The notes under the pieces: model-generated
Told to the model about the DNA's origin: nothing
What the model saw: the letters and a program-made list of their open reading frames with translations, nothing else
Database searches by the model: none
Assembly: GCA_030145245.1 (NCBI GenBank)
Contig: JAQYWC010000001.1
Span: 248,001-312,000, forward strand
DNA: 64,000 nt
DNA from: Desulfobacterium sp.
Lineage (GTDB): Bacteria; Desulfobacterota; Desulfobacteria; Desulfobacterales; Desulfobacteraceae
Direction: 5' to 3'
Translations under genes and position numbers: made by a program
Shown here: positions 25,360-34,673 of the stretch, one piece after another
Numbering within the stretch: the first letter of the stretch is position 1
How the letters are laid out: every line of letters begins with the position of its first letter

Positions 25360-27516
25360 ATGACAATTCGAAAGACATTCCAGACCTATGTTCCATGGTT
25401 TTTTGGAAAACGCTCCATTTCAAGTGAGCTCACAGCATTCCTGCTTCTTCTCATGATTATTGTTCAAGCCCTCACGTTCGGGGTCTTTTACCACAAGCAT
25501 ACCCGGTTTCTTCAGGCCTTTCTTGAAGAGAAAGCTGATAGCTATGTGACGAATTTTACAGAAGTGCTTTCCACCCCGGTATGGGCTGTCGATTACGAAC
25601 AGGTTGAGCGCATTGGAAAAATATTTATTCAGAACGATCTAATCCAGGAAATCCAAGTTTTTGATTCAAAAAACAATCTGTTGTTTGAATCGCAAAAAAA
25701 GACACCAGCCGCCAGACGGATCAAACGCCACGGAGATATTATTTATGGTCAGCGGGTAGTTGGCCGGGCGGAGCTGTCCATCTCCATTTCCGAATTGAAA
25801 AACAGAGAGATGGCGTTATTTCACAAAACGAATTTTTATATTTCCGTTGTATCCCTGGTTGTTATTCTGGCAGCAACAAGCTTGCTCATGCGCATATTCA
25901 TGCAAGCCCCTTTGAACAAGCTGAAACAGGGGATCGACCGGGTGGCTGAAGGGGACTACAGCTACGGTTTTGATGAGATCCGGCACATTGAAATCCGTGG
26001 TATTGCCAAACGAATCAAAGATATGGCGGTACTGATCCGGGCACGTGAGGAGTCGCTCCGTCTCGTAAACAAGGATCTCGGAAATGAAGTCCGGGTGAGA
26101 ACAGAGGTGGAACGCAAGCTGTCGGAATCCAATACCCTGCTAAAGGCGGTTATTGAACAGGCTCCCTACGGCATCTCGGTGTGCGAATGCAGGGGAAATG
26201 ACTTCCAGTTGTCGTTGATCAATGAAGAGCTATCCCGGCTGACAGGCATATCCAAAAAAGCGGTGGGTAAAATCGGACTGCGGGACGGCGAGTTCTTTGG
26301 GAGGGAGCATGTCACCTGGAAAATGTTGCACCAAGAGGACCAAAGCCCTTGGGATCTGGAGCATTGGCCCATGGCGAAAGTCACAAAAGGTCACGAAATT
26401 ATTGAGAATTTGGAGCTGGTCTACTGGCATGGAAACAGCGATAAACTGGATGTGCTGTTCAACGGGAAACCTGTGTATGACAGTCAGGGGAACATGCTTG
26501 CCGGCATTGGCATGTACAAAGATATCACCGAATCCAAAAAAAACCGGGAGCAGATACTCCGGTTCAACCGCGATCTTGAGAAAAAAGTCATTGAGCGGAC
26601 AGAAGCGCTTGAAAGCGTTGTTGAACAGCTGCGCCGGAATGAAATCGCCCTGCGTGAAAGCAGAGAACGGTACAAGGCCACCATTGAAAGTATTGAGGAC
26701 GGTTATATGGAAGTGGATATGAAAGGCCGGCTGTTGTTCGTTAACGAGGCCGTATCCAGAATGGCGGGATACACCCGGGACGATCTTTTCCTCATGCCCC
26801 CGGAAAAATTCTTGGATGAGAAGAACCGGGAGAAGGTGTTTCAATCGTTTTCAGATGTGTATACGTCGGGCATCCCAAAAACGGAGTTTGACTTTGAGAT
26901 CATCCGAAAGGACGGATCCCTCGGACAGATGGAAACATCCATATCGGTGATTAAAAGCCCGGCAGGTAAATCCATCGGGTTTCGAGGCATTGTCAGGGAT
27001 ATTGAGCAGCGAAAGAAGCAGGAGGAAAAGCTGATTTACCTTGCCTACCACGACGCCCTGACCGGATTGCACAACAGGAAAGCCTTTTACGAGCATCTGA
27101 AGTCCACCCTGATCCATGCCGGCAGGTATGGAACCCAGGTGACGCTTTTGTATATGGATATAGATGAATTTAAAACCGTCAACGATACATTGGGGCATGA
27201 AGCCGGTGACCTGCTCCTTCAGGAAATATCGCGGCGGTTGAAAGCGTGCCTGCGGAAAACCGATTTTCTATCCAGAATCGGGGGCGATGAGTTCACCCTG
27301 GTCGTTGACAATCCCCAGGGGGTGAACCTGGATGCCTTTGCCGGCAAGATCGTGGAAACCACCTCAGCCCCATACACCATCAAAGGCACCACCGTTAATT
27401 ACATTTCGTCGAGCATTGGAATCAGCATCTTCCCAAGGGATGCCGGGGATGTCGACTCCCTGATCGAAAAGGCCGACGCAGCCATGTACAGAGCCAAAAA
27501 CAGTAAAAAACGATAG
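25360..27516 (+). CDS. Membrane sensor diguanylate cyclase (HAMP-PAS-PAS-GGDEF)
   Basis: The protein has 718 residues. A membrane helix (about 24-46), periplasmic sensor loop (about 50-160) and second helix (about 165-185) precede a HAMP segment, two PAS domains (about 255-390 and 430-550) and a C-terminal GGDEF domain (about 560-718). The active-site motif GGDEF is intact (SRIGGDEFTLV), and RKTD five residues before it is an inhibitory I-site (RxxD), so it should make c-di-GMP and be product-inhibited. No EAL domain. The signal sensed is unknown. PilZ and HD-GYP-like proteins are encoded 5-10 kb away. Confidence 0.88.
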   Translation: MTIRKTFQTYVPWFFGKRSISSELTAFLLLLMIIVQALTFGVFYHKHTRFLQAFLEEKADSYVTNFTEVLSTPVWAVDYEQVERIGKIFIQNDLIQEIQVFDSKNNLLFESQKKTPAARRIKRHGDIIYGQRVVGRAELSISISELKNREMALFHKTNFYISVVSLVVILAATSLLMRIFMQAPLNKLKQGIDRVAEGDYSYGFDEIRHIEIRGIAKRIKDMAVLIRAREESLRLVNKDLGNEVRVRTEVERKLSESNTLLKAVIEQAPYGISVCECRGNDFQLSLINEELSRLTGISKKAVGKIGLRDGEFFGREHVTWKMLHQEDQSPWDLEHWPMAKVTKGHEIIENLELVYWHGNSDKLDVLFNGKPVYDSQGNMLAGIGMYKDITESKKNREQILRFNRDLEKKVIERTEALESVVEQLRRNEIALRESRERYKATIESIEDGYMEVDMKGRLLFVNEAVSRMAGYTRDDLFLMPPEKFLDEKNREKVFQSFSDVYTSGIPKTEFDFEIIRKDGSLGQMETSISVIKSPAGKSIGFRGIVRDIEQRKKQEEKLIYLAYHDALTGLHNRKAFYEHLKSTLIHAGRYGTQVTLLYMDIDEFKTVNDTLGHEAGDLLLQEISRRLKACLRKTDFLSRIGGDEFTLVVDNPQGVNLDAFAGKIVETTSAPYTIKGTTVNYISSSIGISIFPRDAGDVDSLIEKADAAMYRAKNSKKR

Positions 27517-27729
27517 TTTTTTACCTGTGAATAACCATCTGGCTGAAACATGGCGGTGGGGGCCATAAAAAAGTGGGAACCTGCCAGATCGCCGTTGAAG
27601 AGGCTGACGGGGTTCTGGAAACGCTCATTGAACAACTCAGGGAGGCCTGATTCCTTTATGGCTGTCCTGACATATGCGCACCCTGTCCCGGGCGTTAAGG
27701 CGACCGGGGCAGGGTGACATCAGAGAATA

Positions 27730-28818
27730 CTATCCCAGGACTGGGTTGTCCCATAGTTTCAGGGGCTGGCCAATACCCATTCTTTTGGCGTTTTCATACA
27801 CCCGGTGGGCTTCTGACAGGTCATGGATGCCCATTCCAATGGGGTTGAAGAAGATCCGCTGGGCGTCATCGGTTCTGCCCTGTTTCTCTCCCACCACGAT
27901 CTCACCCAGGTTGCCCAGGATTCTTTCCTCGGGAATGATGCCGTCGCGGACCGCGCGCCAGGCAACGTCCACCCCGTGGTGCTTGACCTGGTACCAGTCG
28001 TCCACCACTACAAAATCCATGACAGTCAGGGCTTCGGGCGGGGTGTCCCAGAAGGAGATCTCGCAGTGCAGGGCCCCTTCCTTGTACCAGTCGCCGTTCA
28101 CGTAGGGCTCCTTGGCCATGGTGGCCGTGCAGATGACGTCGGAATCCTCAAACGCTTCCCTGGCACTGTCAACGATCTGGAAATCAAGGGCCACGCCCAG
28201 TTTTTTCATCTCCCGGACGAACTTTTCGCAGGTGGCGCGGTTGAGGTCAAACACCTTGCAGGTTTCCAGGGTGGGGACCCCTTCCTTGACGGCCATGGTC
28301 TGGGTGATCCCCTGGACGCTCGCACCCACAAGACCCATGACTTTGGAACCCTTGCGGGCCAGGTATTTGGCCGCAACCCCCGAGGCGGCGCCTGTTCTCA
28401 TGGCGCTGACCAGGGTGCCGTCCATGATGCATGCCGGCATGAGGGTGTCCGGGTCAGTGATGATGATGATGGCATTGGCCCGGGGCAGGTTGTATTTCTC
28501 CGGGTTGTGGGGCTTGCTGGGGATGAACTTGATGCCCGAGGTGTTCACCGGGCCGATCATGCCCTTTTCCTCAAGCTCCCGGTCATATTGGGCTCCACCG
28601 ACAAAGGATGGCATGGACATGATACGGCCCGTGGTCTCTTCGGTTTCCGGGCCTCCCCATCGGATAACGGGTTTTCCCGGCTGAATAAAATCTTTTTTGC
28701 CGTGGAGGAAAAACGAGCGCTCCGTGGCCTGCATGGTTCCTTTCATGTCATACCCTCCTGCCTTGACGCAATCTTCCTGCTGGAGATACAAGAACTCAAC
28801 TGATCTGTTGGATGTCAT
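27730..28818 (-). CDS. Ornithine cyclodeaminase/mu-crystallin family enzyme (tyramine oxidase subunit B-like)
   Basis: The protein has 362 residues. The N-terminal half carries MSMPSFVGG and the substrate-loop region; a Rossmann NAD(P) site reads MGLVGASVQGITQ (about 190), after MDGTLVSAMRTGAASGVAAKYLA, the family hallmark. It resembles sequences annotated as tyramine oxidase subunit B more than classic ornithine cyclodeaminase; this recollection is not certain. Members are NAD(P)-dependent imine or amino-acid enzymes. It is divergent from an RpiR regulator, which probably controls it through the inverted repeat at 28921-28959. Confidence 0.75.
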   Translation of the reverse strand: MTSNRSVEFLYLQQEDCVKAGGYDMKGTMQATERSFFLHGKKDFIQPGKPVIRWGGPETEETTGRIMSMPSFVGGAQYDRELEEKGMIGPVNTSGIKFIPSKPHNPEKYNLPRANAIIIITDPDTLMPACIMDGTLVSAMRTGAASGVAAKYLARKGSKVMGLVGASVQGITQTMAVKEGVPTLETCKVFDLNRATCEKFVREMKKLGVALDFQIVDSAREAFEDSDVICTATMAKEPYVNGDWYKEGALHCEISFWDTPPEALTVMDFVVVDDWYQVKHHGVDVAWRAVRDGIIPEERILGNLGEIVVGEKQGRTDDAQRIFFNPIGMGIHDLSEAHRVYENAKRMGIGQPLKLWDNPVLG

Positions 28819-28920
28819 TTATTGCTCCTTTGGGGCTGTGGTTTCTTTCCACGCCTTGTGGTTGATTCATTTTCGTCTCCTTTGCCGGGAGCCGAACTCT
28901 GTTTTGGAGAGAAATCTCAT

Positions 28921-28959
28921 ATGAAACAAAAAATGTCAAGATGAAATGATTTGTTTCAT
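28921..28959. promoter_or_regulatory. 10-bp inverted repeat, candidate RpiR operator
   Basis: ATGAAACAAA (28921-28930) and TTTGTTTCAT (28950-28959) are perfect inverted copies separated by 19 bases; a further ATGAAAT lies inside. It sits between two divergent genes, one of which is an RpiR regulator, whose family often binds TGAAA-type palindromes. Confidence 0.55.
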
Positions 28960-29065
28960 TCTGGGTGGTTCAAGTTGTGTTTATCCCTTCAATCTGGTAA
29001 ATCAAGTGTCATTCTGCCGGACAGCGTGTGAACCGGCATATTTAAGATCAGAAAAGGGAGAGACC

Positions 29066-29974
29066 ATGATGGAGGGGCAGCTGAAGCATCCTTTGATGCA
29101 GAGAATCAATGAACGTCTGGACAGCATGACCCCTAAGGGGCGCATCCTGGCGGAATATATCCTGAAGGAGCCCAGGAATGTGGTGTTTATGACCACCCGT
29201 GGGCTCTCCTCGGCAAGCAAGGTGAGTGAGTCAACCATTGTCCGGTTTGTGAGTCAGCTGGGATATGAAGGGTATGGGGCATTCATCCAGGCCCTGCGGG
29301 ATTTCCTGGACACGGGCATGACCCTTGAGGACCGGCTGAGTCTGTCCGGGTCAAGGGGAGAGGGGAGCGGGCGGCTGGACCGGATGGTGGCCGAGGAGAT
29401 TGAAAACCTGAAGCGCCTGGCAACCTCCATCGACCCGGACACCGTGGACAGGGTGGTAACGCTATTGGCGAACCAGGAGCAGGTGTATGTGGCAGGCTCC
29501 AGGATCTCCTATACCTTTGCCTATTACCTGGAGTGGTCTTTGACCAAGCTCAGGCCCGGCAGTCAGATGCTCAAGGGGAGTGACCTTTCTTCCATTGACC
29601 GGCTGACCATCGCAACCGGCGAAAGCCTGGTGGTGATCGTGACCGTGTCCCGTTATCCCAATGAGCTGATCCAGCTGGGAAAGCTTGCACGGAGGCTTGG
29701 GCACAAACTGGTTGTGATCACGGACAGTCCCCTTTGTCCCATCAACCGGTTTGCCCATGAGGTGCTGATTGCGCCGTCCCATGATATTCCCCTCATTGGG
29801 AGCCCCACGACCCTCTCCTGTCTGATCAATCATCTGGTGGTTGAGGTGGCGGCAAAAAAAGGGGTTGATTTAAAGGACCACCAGAAAAAATTGGAACTGT
29901 CCTACCGGGAGAATGACATCTTGTTTAATCTGGATGATTTCAGGGGGTATATGGGGGAGGAATCCGGGGGGTAA
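29066..29974 (+). CDS. MurR/RpiR-family transcriptional regulator
   Basis: The protein has 302 residues from ATG 29066, chosen because GGGAGAG lies just upstream and the family N-terminus follows; a further in-frame ATG at 28946 lies within the operator and is unlikely. An RpiR HTH spans about 10-85 (KVSESTIVRFVSQLGYEGYGAF), and a SIS sugar-isomerase-like ligand domain about 125-265 (VYVAGSRIS, VIVTVSRYPNELIQLGKLA). It is a DNA-binding regulator that senses a small, often phosphorylated, ligand. It is divergent from the cyclodeaminase-family gene and ends 6 bases before a strong terminator. Confidence 0.85.
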   Translation: MMEGQLKHPLMQRINERLDSMTPKGRILAEYILKEPRNVVFMTTRGLSSASKVSESTIVRFVSQLGYEGYGAFIQALRDFLDTGMTLEDRLSLSGSRGEGSGRLDRMVAEEIENLKRLATSIDPDTVDRVVTLLANQEQVYVAGSRISYTFAYYLEWSLTKLRPGSQMLKGSDLSSIDRLTIATGESLVVIVTVSRYPNELIQLGKLARRLGHKLVVITDSPLCPINRFAHEVLIAPSHDIPLIGSPTTLSCLINHLVVEVAAKKGVDLKDHQKKLELSYRENDILFNLDDFRGYMGEESGG

Positions 29975-29980
29975 GGTAAA

Positions 29981-30017
29981 CCCTCCGGTCTGATCCGTGA
30001 CACATCAGACCGGAGGG
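29981..30017. terminator. Bidirectional intrinsic terminator
   Basis: CCCTCCGGTCTGA (29981-29993) and its perfect reverse complement (30005-30017) form a 13-bp stem with an 11-base loop between convergent genes (RpiR regulator, DUF945 gene); flanking GGTAA/TTACC extends the pairing. Confidence 0.75.
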
Positions 30018-30036
30018 AGATTACCTGGCAGGTTCT

Positions 30037-31362
30037 TTAGTTCAACACAACCTCTTTTTCATTAACAAACAGTTTGCCATCCCTGGTTTCTGCTGTATGG
30101 ATCAAATTATCCCCCTCTTTTAAGAACAGGCCGGTCTGCATTCCGTCGAAGGCAGGCGCAAGCAGCGCAGGATTGTCCCCTGTGAGCTTGGAGGGAAGAG
30201 TGATATCGGTCTTGAGTGAAAATATATCAAGGGCTGCCCCGGGCTGCATTGCAATGGGGATGAATTGAGCCATTGTCATATCCTTGTTCAGGCTCAATGA
30301 CAGGTCTCCCTTGATGTTTCCCTGGGGTAACTGGGCCTTGAGACCTGCAATTTCAATCTCCAACCCTTTTTTCAGCAGTTGCTCAGCAGGCCCGATCAAT
30401 CGCGGTCCGATCTTGAGCAGTTCGTCTTCCATCATCTGGGTCATTTCATAGGGCGTCTGCTGTGATCCGGCAATTTTTTTCATGATTTTATTCACTTCCG
30501 TTGAATAAAATGTCACAAAATCCTCATACCCCTGGGCATCTACCCTGTTTATACCCAACCGGATAAATGCATCGGTAATCTCATCCTCCTGGGTCTTGAA
30601 GCTGTCAATTCCATATTCCATTCCAAGGGACAGTGATTTTTCCTCTTTATCATAATCCATATTGTATCTGCATTTGAAATTTGAAAACGCAATATGGTTC
30701 TGGTTGTCATTTAACGTGGCCTGGGTCGCTGTAATCGAGGTATCCCCCTGCCAGACAAAGTTGGAAATTTTGTCAAGCTTTGAATCAAAGGAGATAGCAT
30801 CGACCTTTAGTTTTTCGGGAACAGAGAGCCCGTCCCAGCTGCCATGGGAGGTGAATTTGTTAAAGTCTATATCGCTTTGGACAGAAAGCTGTGCCGGCAA
30901 AATATTGATCACCTCATCATTCTCCGTGATTGAAAAGCCTTTCAAAGAGATGGTTGATTCTATGTTGCCCAGGACTTCATACCGGGTCTCGATATCCAGG
31001 GGATTCTTACCATCCAGCTTGTTTTCCACCCAGTCTGAGAACCATTTGTTTTTTTCAAGGCTTGTTTTTGCGGTGACACCTGAAAAACCGTGATCGGCAC
31101 GCTCCACCAATACGATGTCATCAATGCCGTAAAAGGTGTTAAGGGATCCCAGATTAATTTTCCATTCTATTTCAGAAGACAAAAAATTCCGGTCATACCG
31201 GATAATCTCCAGGGCCACATCAGACCCCCTGTCCGCATACATTTTATTCATATCTTCAAACGATTCTGTGACGACCCGCTCCATCATGATTCCGCTGAAA
31301 ATCGGTGATCCGATTCCGGCGATAAGTATAATAAAGACAATGGCAATACCAATTTTTTTCAT
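30037..31362 (-). CDS. DUF945 (YdgA-like) family protein
   Basis: The protein has 441 residues. Start at ATG 31362, preceded by AAAGGAA and followed by a signal anchor (MKKIGIAIVFIILIAGIGSP). The body has the DUF945 pattern: N-terminal helix, GIMMERVVTESFEDMN, long runs of short beta strands and a C-terminal GNIKGDLSLSLNKDMT region. Members are anchored in the inner membrane facing the periplasm; function is poorly known. It is convergent with the RpiR gene and lies 112 bases downstream of dinB in the same direction. Confidence 0.75.
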   Translation of the reverse strand: MKKIGIAIVFIILIAGIGSPIFSGIMMERVVTESFEDMNKMYADRGSDVALEIIRYDRNFLSSEIEWKINLGSLNTFYGIDDIVLVERADHGFSGVTAKTSLEKNKWFSDWVENKLDGKNPLDIETRYEVLGNIESTISLKGFSITENDEVINILPAQLSVQSDIDFNKFTSHGSWDGLSVPEKLKVDAISFDSKLDKISNFVWQGDTSITATQATLNDNQNHIAFSNFKCRYNMDYDKEEKSLSLGMEYGIDSFKTQEDEITDAFIRLGINRVDAQGYEDFVTFYSTEVNKIMKKIAGSQQTPYEMTQMMEDELLKIGPRLIGPAEQLLKKGLEIEIAGLKAQLPQGNIKGDLSLSLNKDMTMAQFIPIAMQPGAALDIFSLKTDITLPSKLTGDNPALLAPAFDGMQTGLFLKEGDNLIHTAETRDGKLFVNEKEVVLN

Positions 31363-31474
31363 ATCTGTTCCTTTAATTACAGTGTTTATGAATTTAAGCC
31401 CTTCGGGTATCAAAAATCAGCCATAATCGCAACCCTTACTTTAAAGGAAAGAATCACTGGAATTCCATGGGTGA

Positions 31475-32644
31475 TTACTCAGGCTTGTCCGGGTTGTTCA
31501 GGGTGGCTTTTTTGATGATGTTGTTGCCGAAACGCCTGGAAATTTTATCCACGGCTTTGTCCACGGTTTCCCACTTTTCCTCTTTTCTTTCCGTTGACTC
31601 GAATATATCCAGCTGAACCGGGGTGCCGGGATCTGAGAATGAGGAAACTCCAACCCCCAGGAGCCGGATCTTTTTGGTTATGGCGAATTTCTCAACCAGG
31701 CGGACCGCCTCCCTGTAAATGGCCGATGATGAGCAGATGGGGGCGGTGAGTTTGTTCTGCCGGGTTATCTGGGTGAAATCTGAAAACTTGAGCTTGATGG
31801 TGACGTTTGCCGCCAGAAGCTCCTGTCTTCTCAGGTCCCTTCCCACCCGCTGGGCATGGGCCAGGAGCTGCTTTTTGATGAACTCCATGTCCGAGGTGTC
31901 GTTTTCCAGGGTGGATTCGCTGGAGATGGATTTTCTTGGCCCGTCCGCGCCCACGGTTGAAGGGTCGATACCCCTGGCATAGTTTCTGAGCTGGGTGCCG
32001 AACTTGCCGAATTTATGTTTCAGAATGGCAGGGGAGAGCCGGTTTACATCCCCAAGCGTATGGATGCCCAGCTTTTCCATCTGCTCCATGGCGCGTTTTC
32101 CCACTCCGGGAATCTTCCTGACCTCAAGGGTTTCGATAAACTCCGGGATCTGGTCCTGTTCGATGATGAAGATGCCGTCGGGCTTATTAACGTCCGAGGC
32201 GATCTTGGCAAGGAACCTGAGGTGGGCGCCCCCGATGGAGCAGGTGAGCCCGGTCTCTTTTTTGACCCTCTCCTTGATTATCATGGCGATATTGTGGGGC
32301 GGGCCGAAGATCCGTTCGCAGCCGGTGACGTCAAGATAGGCTTCGTCTATGGAGACAGGCTCCACAACCGGGGTGAAGTCGTTGAAGATGGCCATGATCC
32401 GGTTTGATTCTGCTGCATACTTTGTCTTGTCCGACTGCACCACGATGAGGTGGGGGCATTTCTCCAGGGCCATGAACATGGGCATGGCGGAATGGATGCC
32501 AAAGCGCCTTGCCTCGTAGCTTGCCGTTGACACGACGCTTCGCTTTGAGTGCCCGCCCACGACAATGGGTTTGCCTATAAGTCTTGGATCGTCCCTCTGC
32601 TCGATTGAGGCAAAGAAGGCATCCATGTCGATATGGAGAATCAC
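31475..32644 (-). CDS. dinB: DNA polymerase IV (Y-family, translesion)
   Basis: The protein has 389 residues. Palm and finger motifs are clear: MILHIDMDAFFASIEQRDD (catalytic Asp) at the start, YEARRFGIHSAMP, and SIDEAYLDVT near residue 103 with the second catalytic Asp-Glu; then a little-finger domain. It copies past damaged bases in the cytoplasm. Slightly longer than E. coli DinB (351), with a C-terminal tail. It starts five bases after the PilZ gene ends, so it appears to be last in a motA-motB-pilZ-dinB operon. No LexA-type box was seen just upstream of it. Confidence 0.92.
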   Translation of the reverse strand: MILHIDMDAFFASIEQRDDPRLIGKPIVVGGHSKRSVVSTASYEARRFGIHSAMPMFMALEKCPHLIVVQSDKTKYAAESNRIMAIFNDFTPVVEPVSIDEAYLDVTGCERIFGPPHNIAMIIKERVKKETGLTCSIGGAHLRFLAKIASDVNKPDGIFIIEQDQIPEFIETLEVRKIPGVGKRAMEQMEKLGIHTLGDVNRLSPAILKHKFGKFGTQLRNYARGIDPSTVGADGPRKSISSESTLENDTSDMEFIKKQLLAHAQRVGRDLRRQELLAANVTIKLKFSDFTQITRQNKLTAPICSSSAIYREAVRLVEKFAITKKIRLLGVGVSSFSDPGTPVQLDIFESTERKEEKWETVDKAVDKISRRFGNNIIKKATLNNPDKPE

Positions 32645-32648
32645 GGGG

Positions 32649-33011
32649 TTACTTTGCTCTGTTTTGTTTGATCTCTTTTTTCTGCTTTACCAGTAGAAAA
32701 CGGTGGATCGCCTCTGTCTGCTCTTCACTGGGGTCTTCAACAACGCAGTGGCAGATATCCTGGGCATCGATGGCAAGAACCTTTATGACAATGGAGAGTA
32801 TCTGGTTCGGCCTGAGGTCGGGATCCCGTAACGCAAGTGTTATTCTGTCCCGGTCTCCTTTGGCAAAGCCCTGGTTCTCGAACGATACCCCGCCGGCACT
32901 TATGTCGATGAGGTCAATGGATTCTCCCATAAAGCGAATGGTCAGGGTATCGGGGGGCATTGGATTGAATCTGAAGGCCGCCCGCTTGTTCTCTGTTTCG
33001 TGGATGATCAT
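32649..33011 (-). CDS. PilZ-domain protein
   Basis: The protein has 120 residues from ATG 33011, overlapping region with the motB stop (TGACATG). NKRAAFRFNP gives the PilZ-type RxxxR-like start (about 9-13) and LIDISAGGVSF the (D/N)xSxxG element, so it probably binds c-di-GMP. Its place directly behind motA and motB suggests brake-like or adaptor control of the motor, as seen for other PilZ proteins. The exact RxxxR spacing is imperfect (KRAAFR), so binding should be tested before it is assumed. Confidence 0.75.
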   Translation of the reverse strand: MIIHETENKRAAFRFNPMPPDTLTIRFMGESIDLIDISAGGVSFENQGFAKGDRDRITLALRDPDLRPNQILSIVIKVLAIDAQDICHCVVEDPSEEQTEAIHRFLLVKQKKEIKQNRAK

Positions 33012-33012
33012 G

Positions 33013-33747
33013 TCAGTACCTGGTTGTGGTTTTTTCCAGAACAAATTCCACCCTTCTGTTGACTGCCCTGTTGGTTGCAGATGTATTGGGAAGAAGGGGT
33101 TCCATATCGGCATAGCCTGTGGCCGTGAGTCGCTCGGGTTTGATTCCTTTCTGAATCAGGTGCTTGAGCACCGTTGTCGCCCTGATGGCGGACAGTTCCC
33201 AGTTGGACGGAAACCTGGGGGTGGCAATGGGGATGTCGTCGGTGTAGCCTTTGATGTTGATGTTGTATTCGGGATACTCAAACACCACCGCAACGATTCG
33301 GTCGAGTATGGGAATGGCGTTGATTTTCAGGTCAGCAGATCCCGAAGTAAACAGGGCATGGCCGTTGATCCTGACAATGATCTTGCCGTCAACCACATGG
33401 GTGGCAATGGTCTTTGCGCTCTCCTTGCTGACGATAAACTTGTTGATGTCCCGGATGAGGGACTCCTCCCTGGATCGAAGCCCTGTAATATCCTCGATGG
33501 TGATCTTGGTGTCGATGGAGTCTGGTACCTCCAGCAACTCCATGAGGCCCACCAGTTCCGCCTTCTGATCGATCCGTATTTTTATGGATTCAACGGCCGA
33601 TTTGTACTTTTCCTTGTCAAAGGATGCCAGGGAGTAGAGGAGCACAAAAAAGACCAGAAGCAGGGTCATGAGATCCGCAAATGTGACAATCCATCCAGCC
33701 GAGTCATCGGTATCGACCAGGGAGTCTGCAATTTTACCTTTTGCCAT
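33013..33747 (-). CDS. motB: Flagellar motor stator protein MotB
   Basis: The protein has 244 residues. A short cytosolic start and one membrane helix (GWIVTFADLMTLLLVFFVLLYS, about 18-40) carry the proton-carrying aspartate (ADLM). The C-terminal OmpA/MotB peptidoglycan-binding domain shows IKGYTDDIP, SNWELSAIRATTVLKHL and RRVEFVLEK. It forms the stator with MotA, encoded two bases upstream. Residue choice near the aspartate fits a proton- or sodium-driven stator; the ion cannot be decided. Confidence 0.9.
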   Translation of the reverse strand: MAKGKIADSLVDTDDSAGWIVTFADLMTLLLVFFVLLYSLASFDKEKYKSAVESIKIRIDQKAELVGLMELLEVPDSIDTKITIEDITGLRSREESLIRDINKFIVSKESAKTIATHVVDGKIIVRINGHALFTSGSADLKINAIPILDRIVAVVFEYPEYNINIKGYTDDIPIATPRFPSNWELSAIRATTVLKHLIQKGIKPERLTATGYADMEPLLPNTSATNRAVNRRVEFVLEKTTTRY

Positions 33748-33749
33748 GG

Positions 33750-34523
33750 CTACCGCCTTATATCCATCTTGCTCAATGGTATACGAAGCCGTGCCGAGAT
33801 GAACGAGCTGAGCTTTTCATAAAGAATGATGGGGTTGTTATTGTCCAGAATGGAGACGGCGCCTTCGAGCATGATCTCGAGATTGATCACCTCCATGACG
33901 GTTCTTGCCTTCAGTTTTCCTGCAACGGGAAGAAAGAAGAGTGTGGACATGAGGGAGCCGTAAAAGGTGGTCAGCAGGGCTGTTGCCATGGCAGGCCCGA
34001 TATTGGACGGATCCTGGAGCTTGCTGAGCATCTGCACAAGACCTATCAGGGTTCCGAGCATTCCAAATGCAGGGGAGTAGGTTCCCATTTTTTTGAACAC
34101 GTCCTGGACAATGAAGTGGCGCATTTTCAGGGATTCGATCTCGGTGGTCAGTGCGTCCCGGATCACGTCGTTGGAGGATCCGTCGGCGATCAGTCCGCAG
34201 GCCTTTTTCAGGAATCCGGACTGGGTCTTTACCTTTGAAAGCTCCATGATTCCCTGGCGTCTGGAGATGTGGCACAGTTTGATCATGGTGGCGACAGCTT
34301 CGTTGGGGTCTTCCTTTTGCTTGGAAAAGACAAAGTAGGCAGCCTTGAATGCGGCAATCACATCCTTGAACTGAAAGGTCAGAAGGGTGGTGGCAAGGGT
34401 GCCGCCGCCAACGATCATGAGACCGGGAACGTTGATGAAATTATGAATGTCCCCGCCTAGAAAGATTGCGCTGACAATAAGGGATATTCCTGAGACAATA
34501 CCTATAAGAGATGCTATATCCAT
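33750..34523 (-). CDS. motA: Flagellar motor stator protein MotA
   Basis: The protein has 257 residues with four membrane segments: two near the N-terminus (about 3-22 and 30-52, VPGLMIVGGGTLATTLLTF) and two near 150-200 (TYSPAFGMLGTLIGLVQML; ATALLTTFYGSLMSTLFFLPV). The long cytosolic loop between them contacts the rotor. The set is a typical MotA/PomA. First gene of the motA-motB-pilZ-dinB block. Confidence 0.9.
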   Translation of the reverse strand: MDIASLIGIVSGISLIVSAIFLGGDIHNFINVPGLMIVGGGTLATTLLTFQFKDVIAAFKAAYFVFSKQKEDPNEAVATMIKLCHISRRQGIMELSKVKTQSGFLKKACGLIADGSSNDVIRDALTTEIESLKMRHFIVQDVFKKMGTYSPAFGMLGTLIGLVQMLSKLQDPSNIGPAMATALLTTFYGSLMSTLFFLPVAGKLKARTVMEVINLEIMLEGAVSILDNNNPIILYEKLSSFISARLRIPLSKMDIRR

Positions 34524-34673
34524 GGATCTTTCCAGCTTAACGGTTCACTCCAGGCAGGCACTAATGCATGCACATCCTTAAACAACGTTCTACCAATATA
34601 TGATTATCCTGTCCGGGTCAAGGGGAGATGGCTATGGAGCCCCATAATGGGGGCAGGAGGGCGGGGCTGGGGA

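Noticed and set aside
27568-27650. Forward frame ending EEADGVLETLIEQLREA after the diguanylate cyclase gene
   Set aside because: Under 30 codons, no start, no family; possibly a gene remnant but not supportable.
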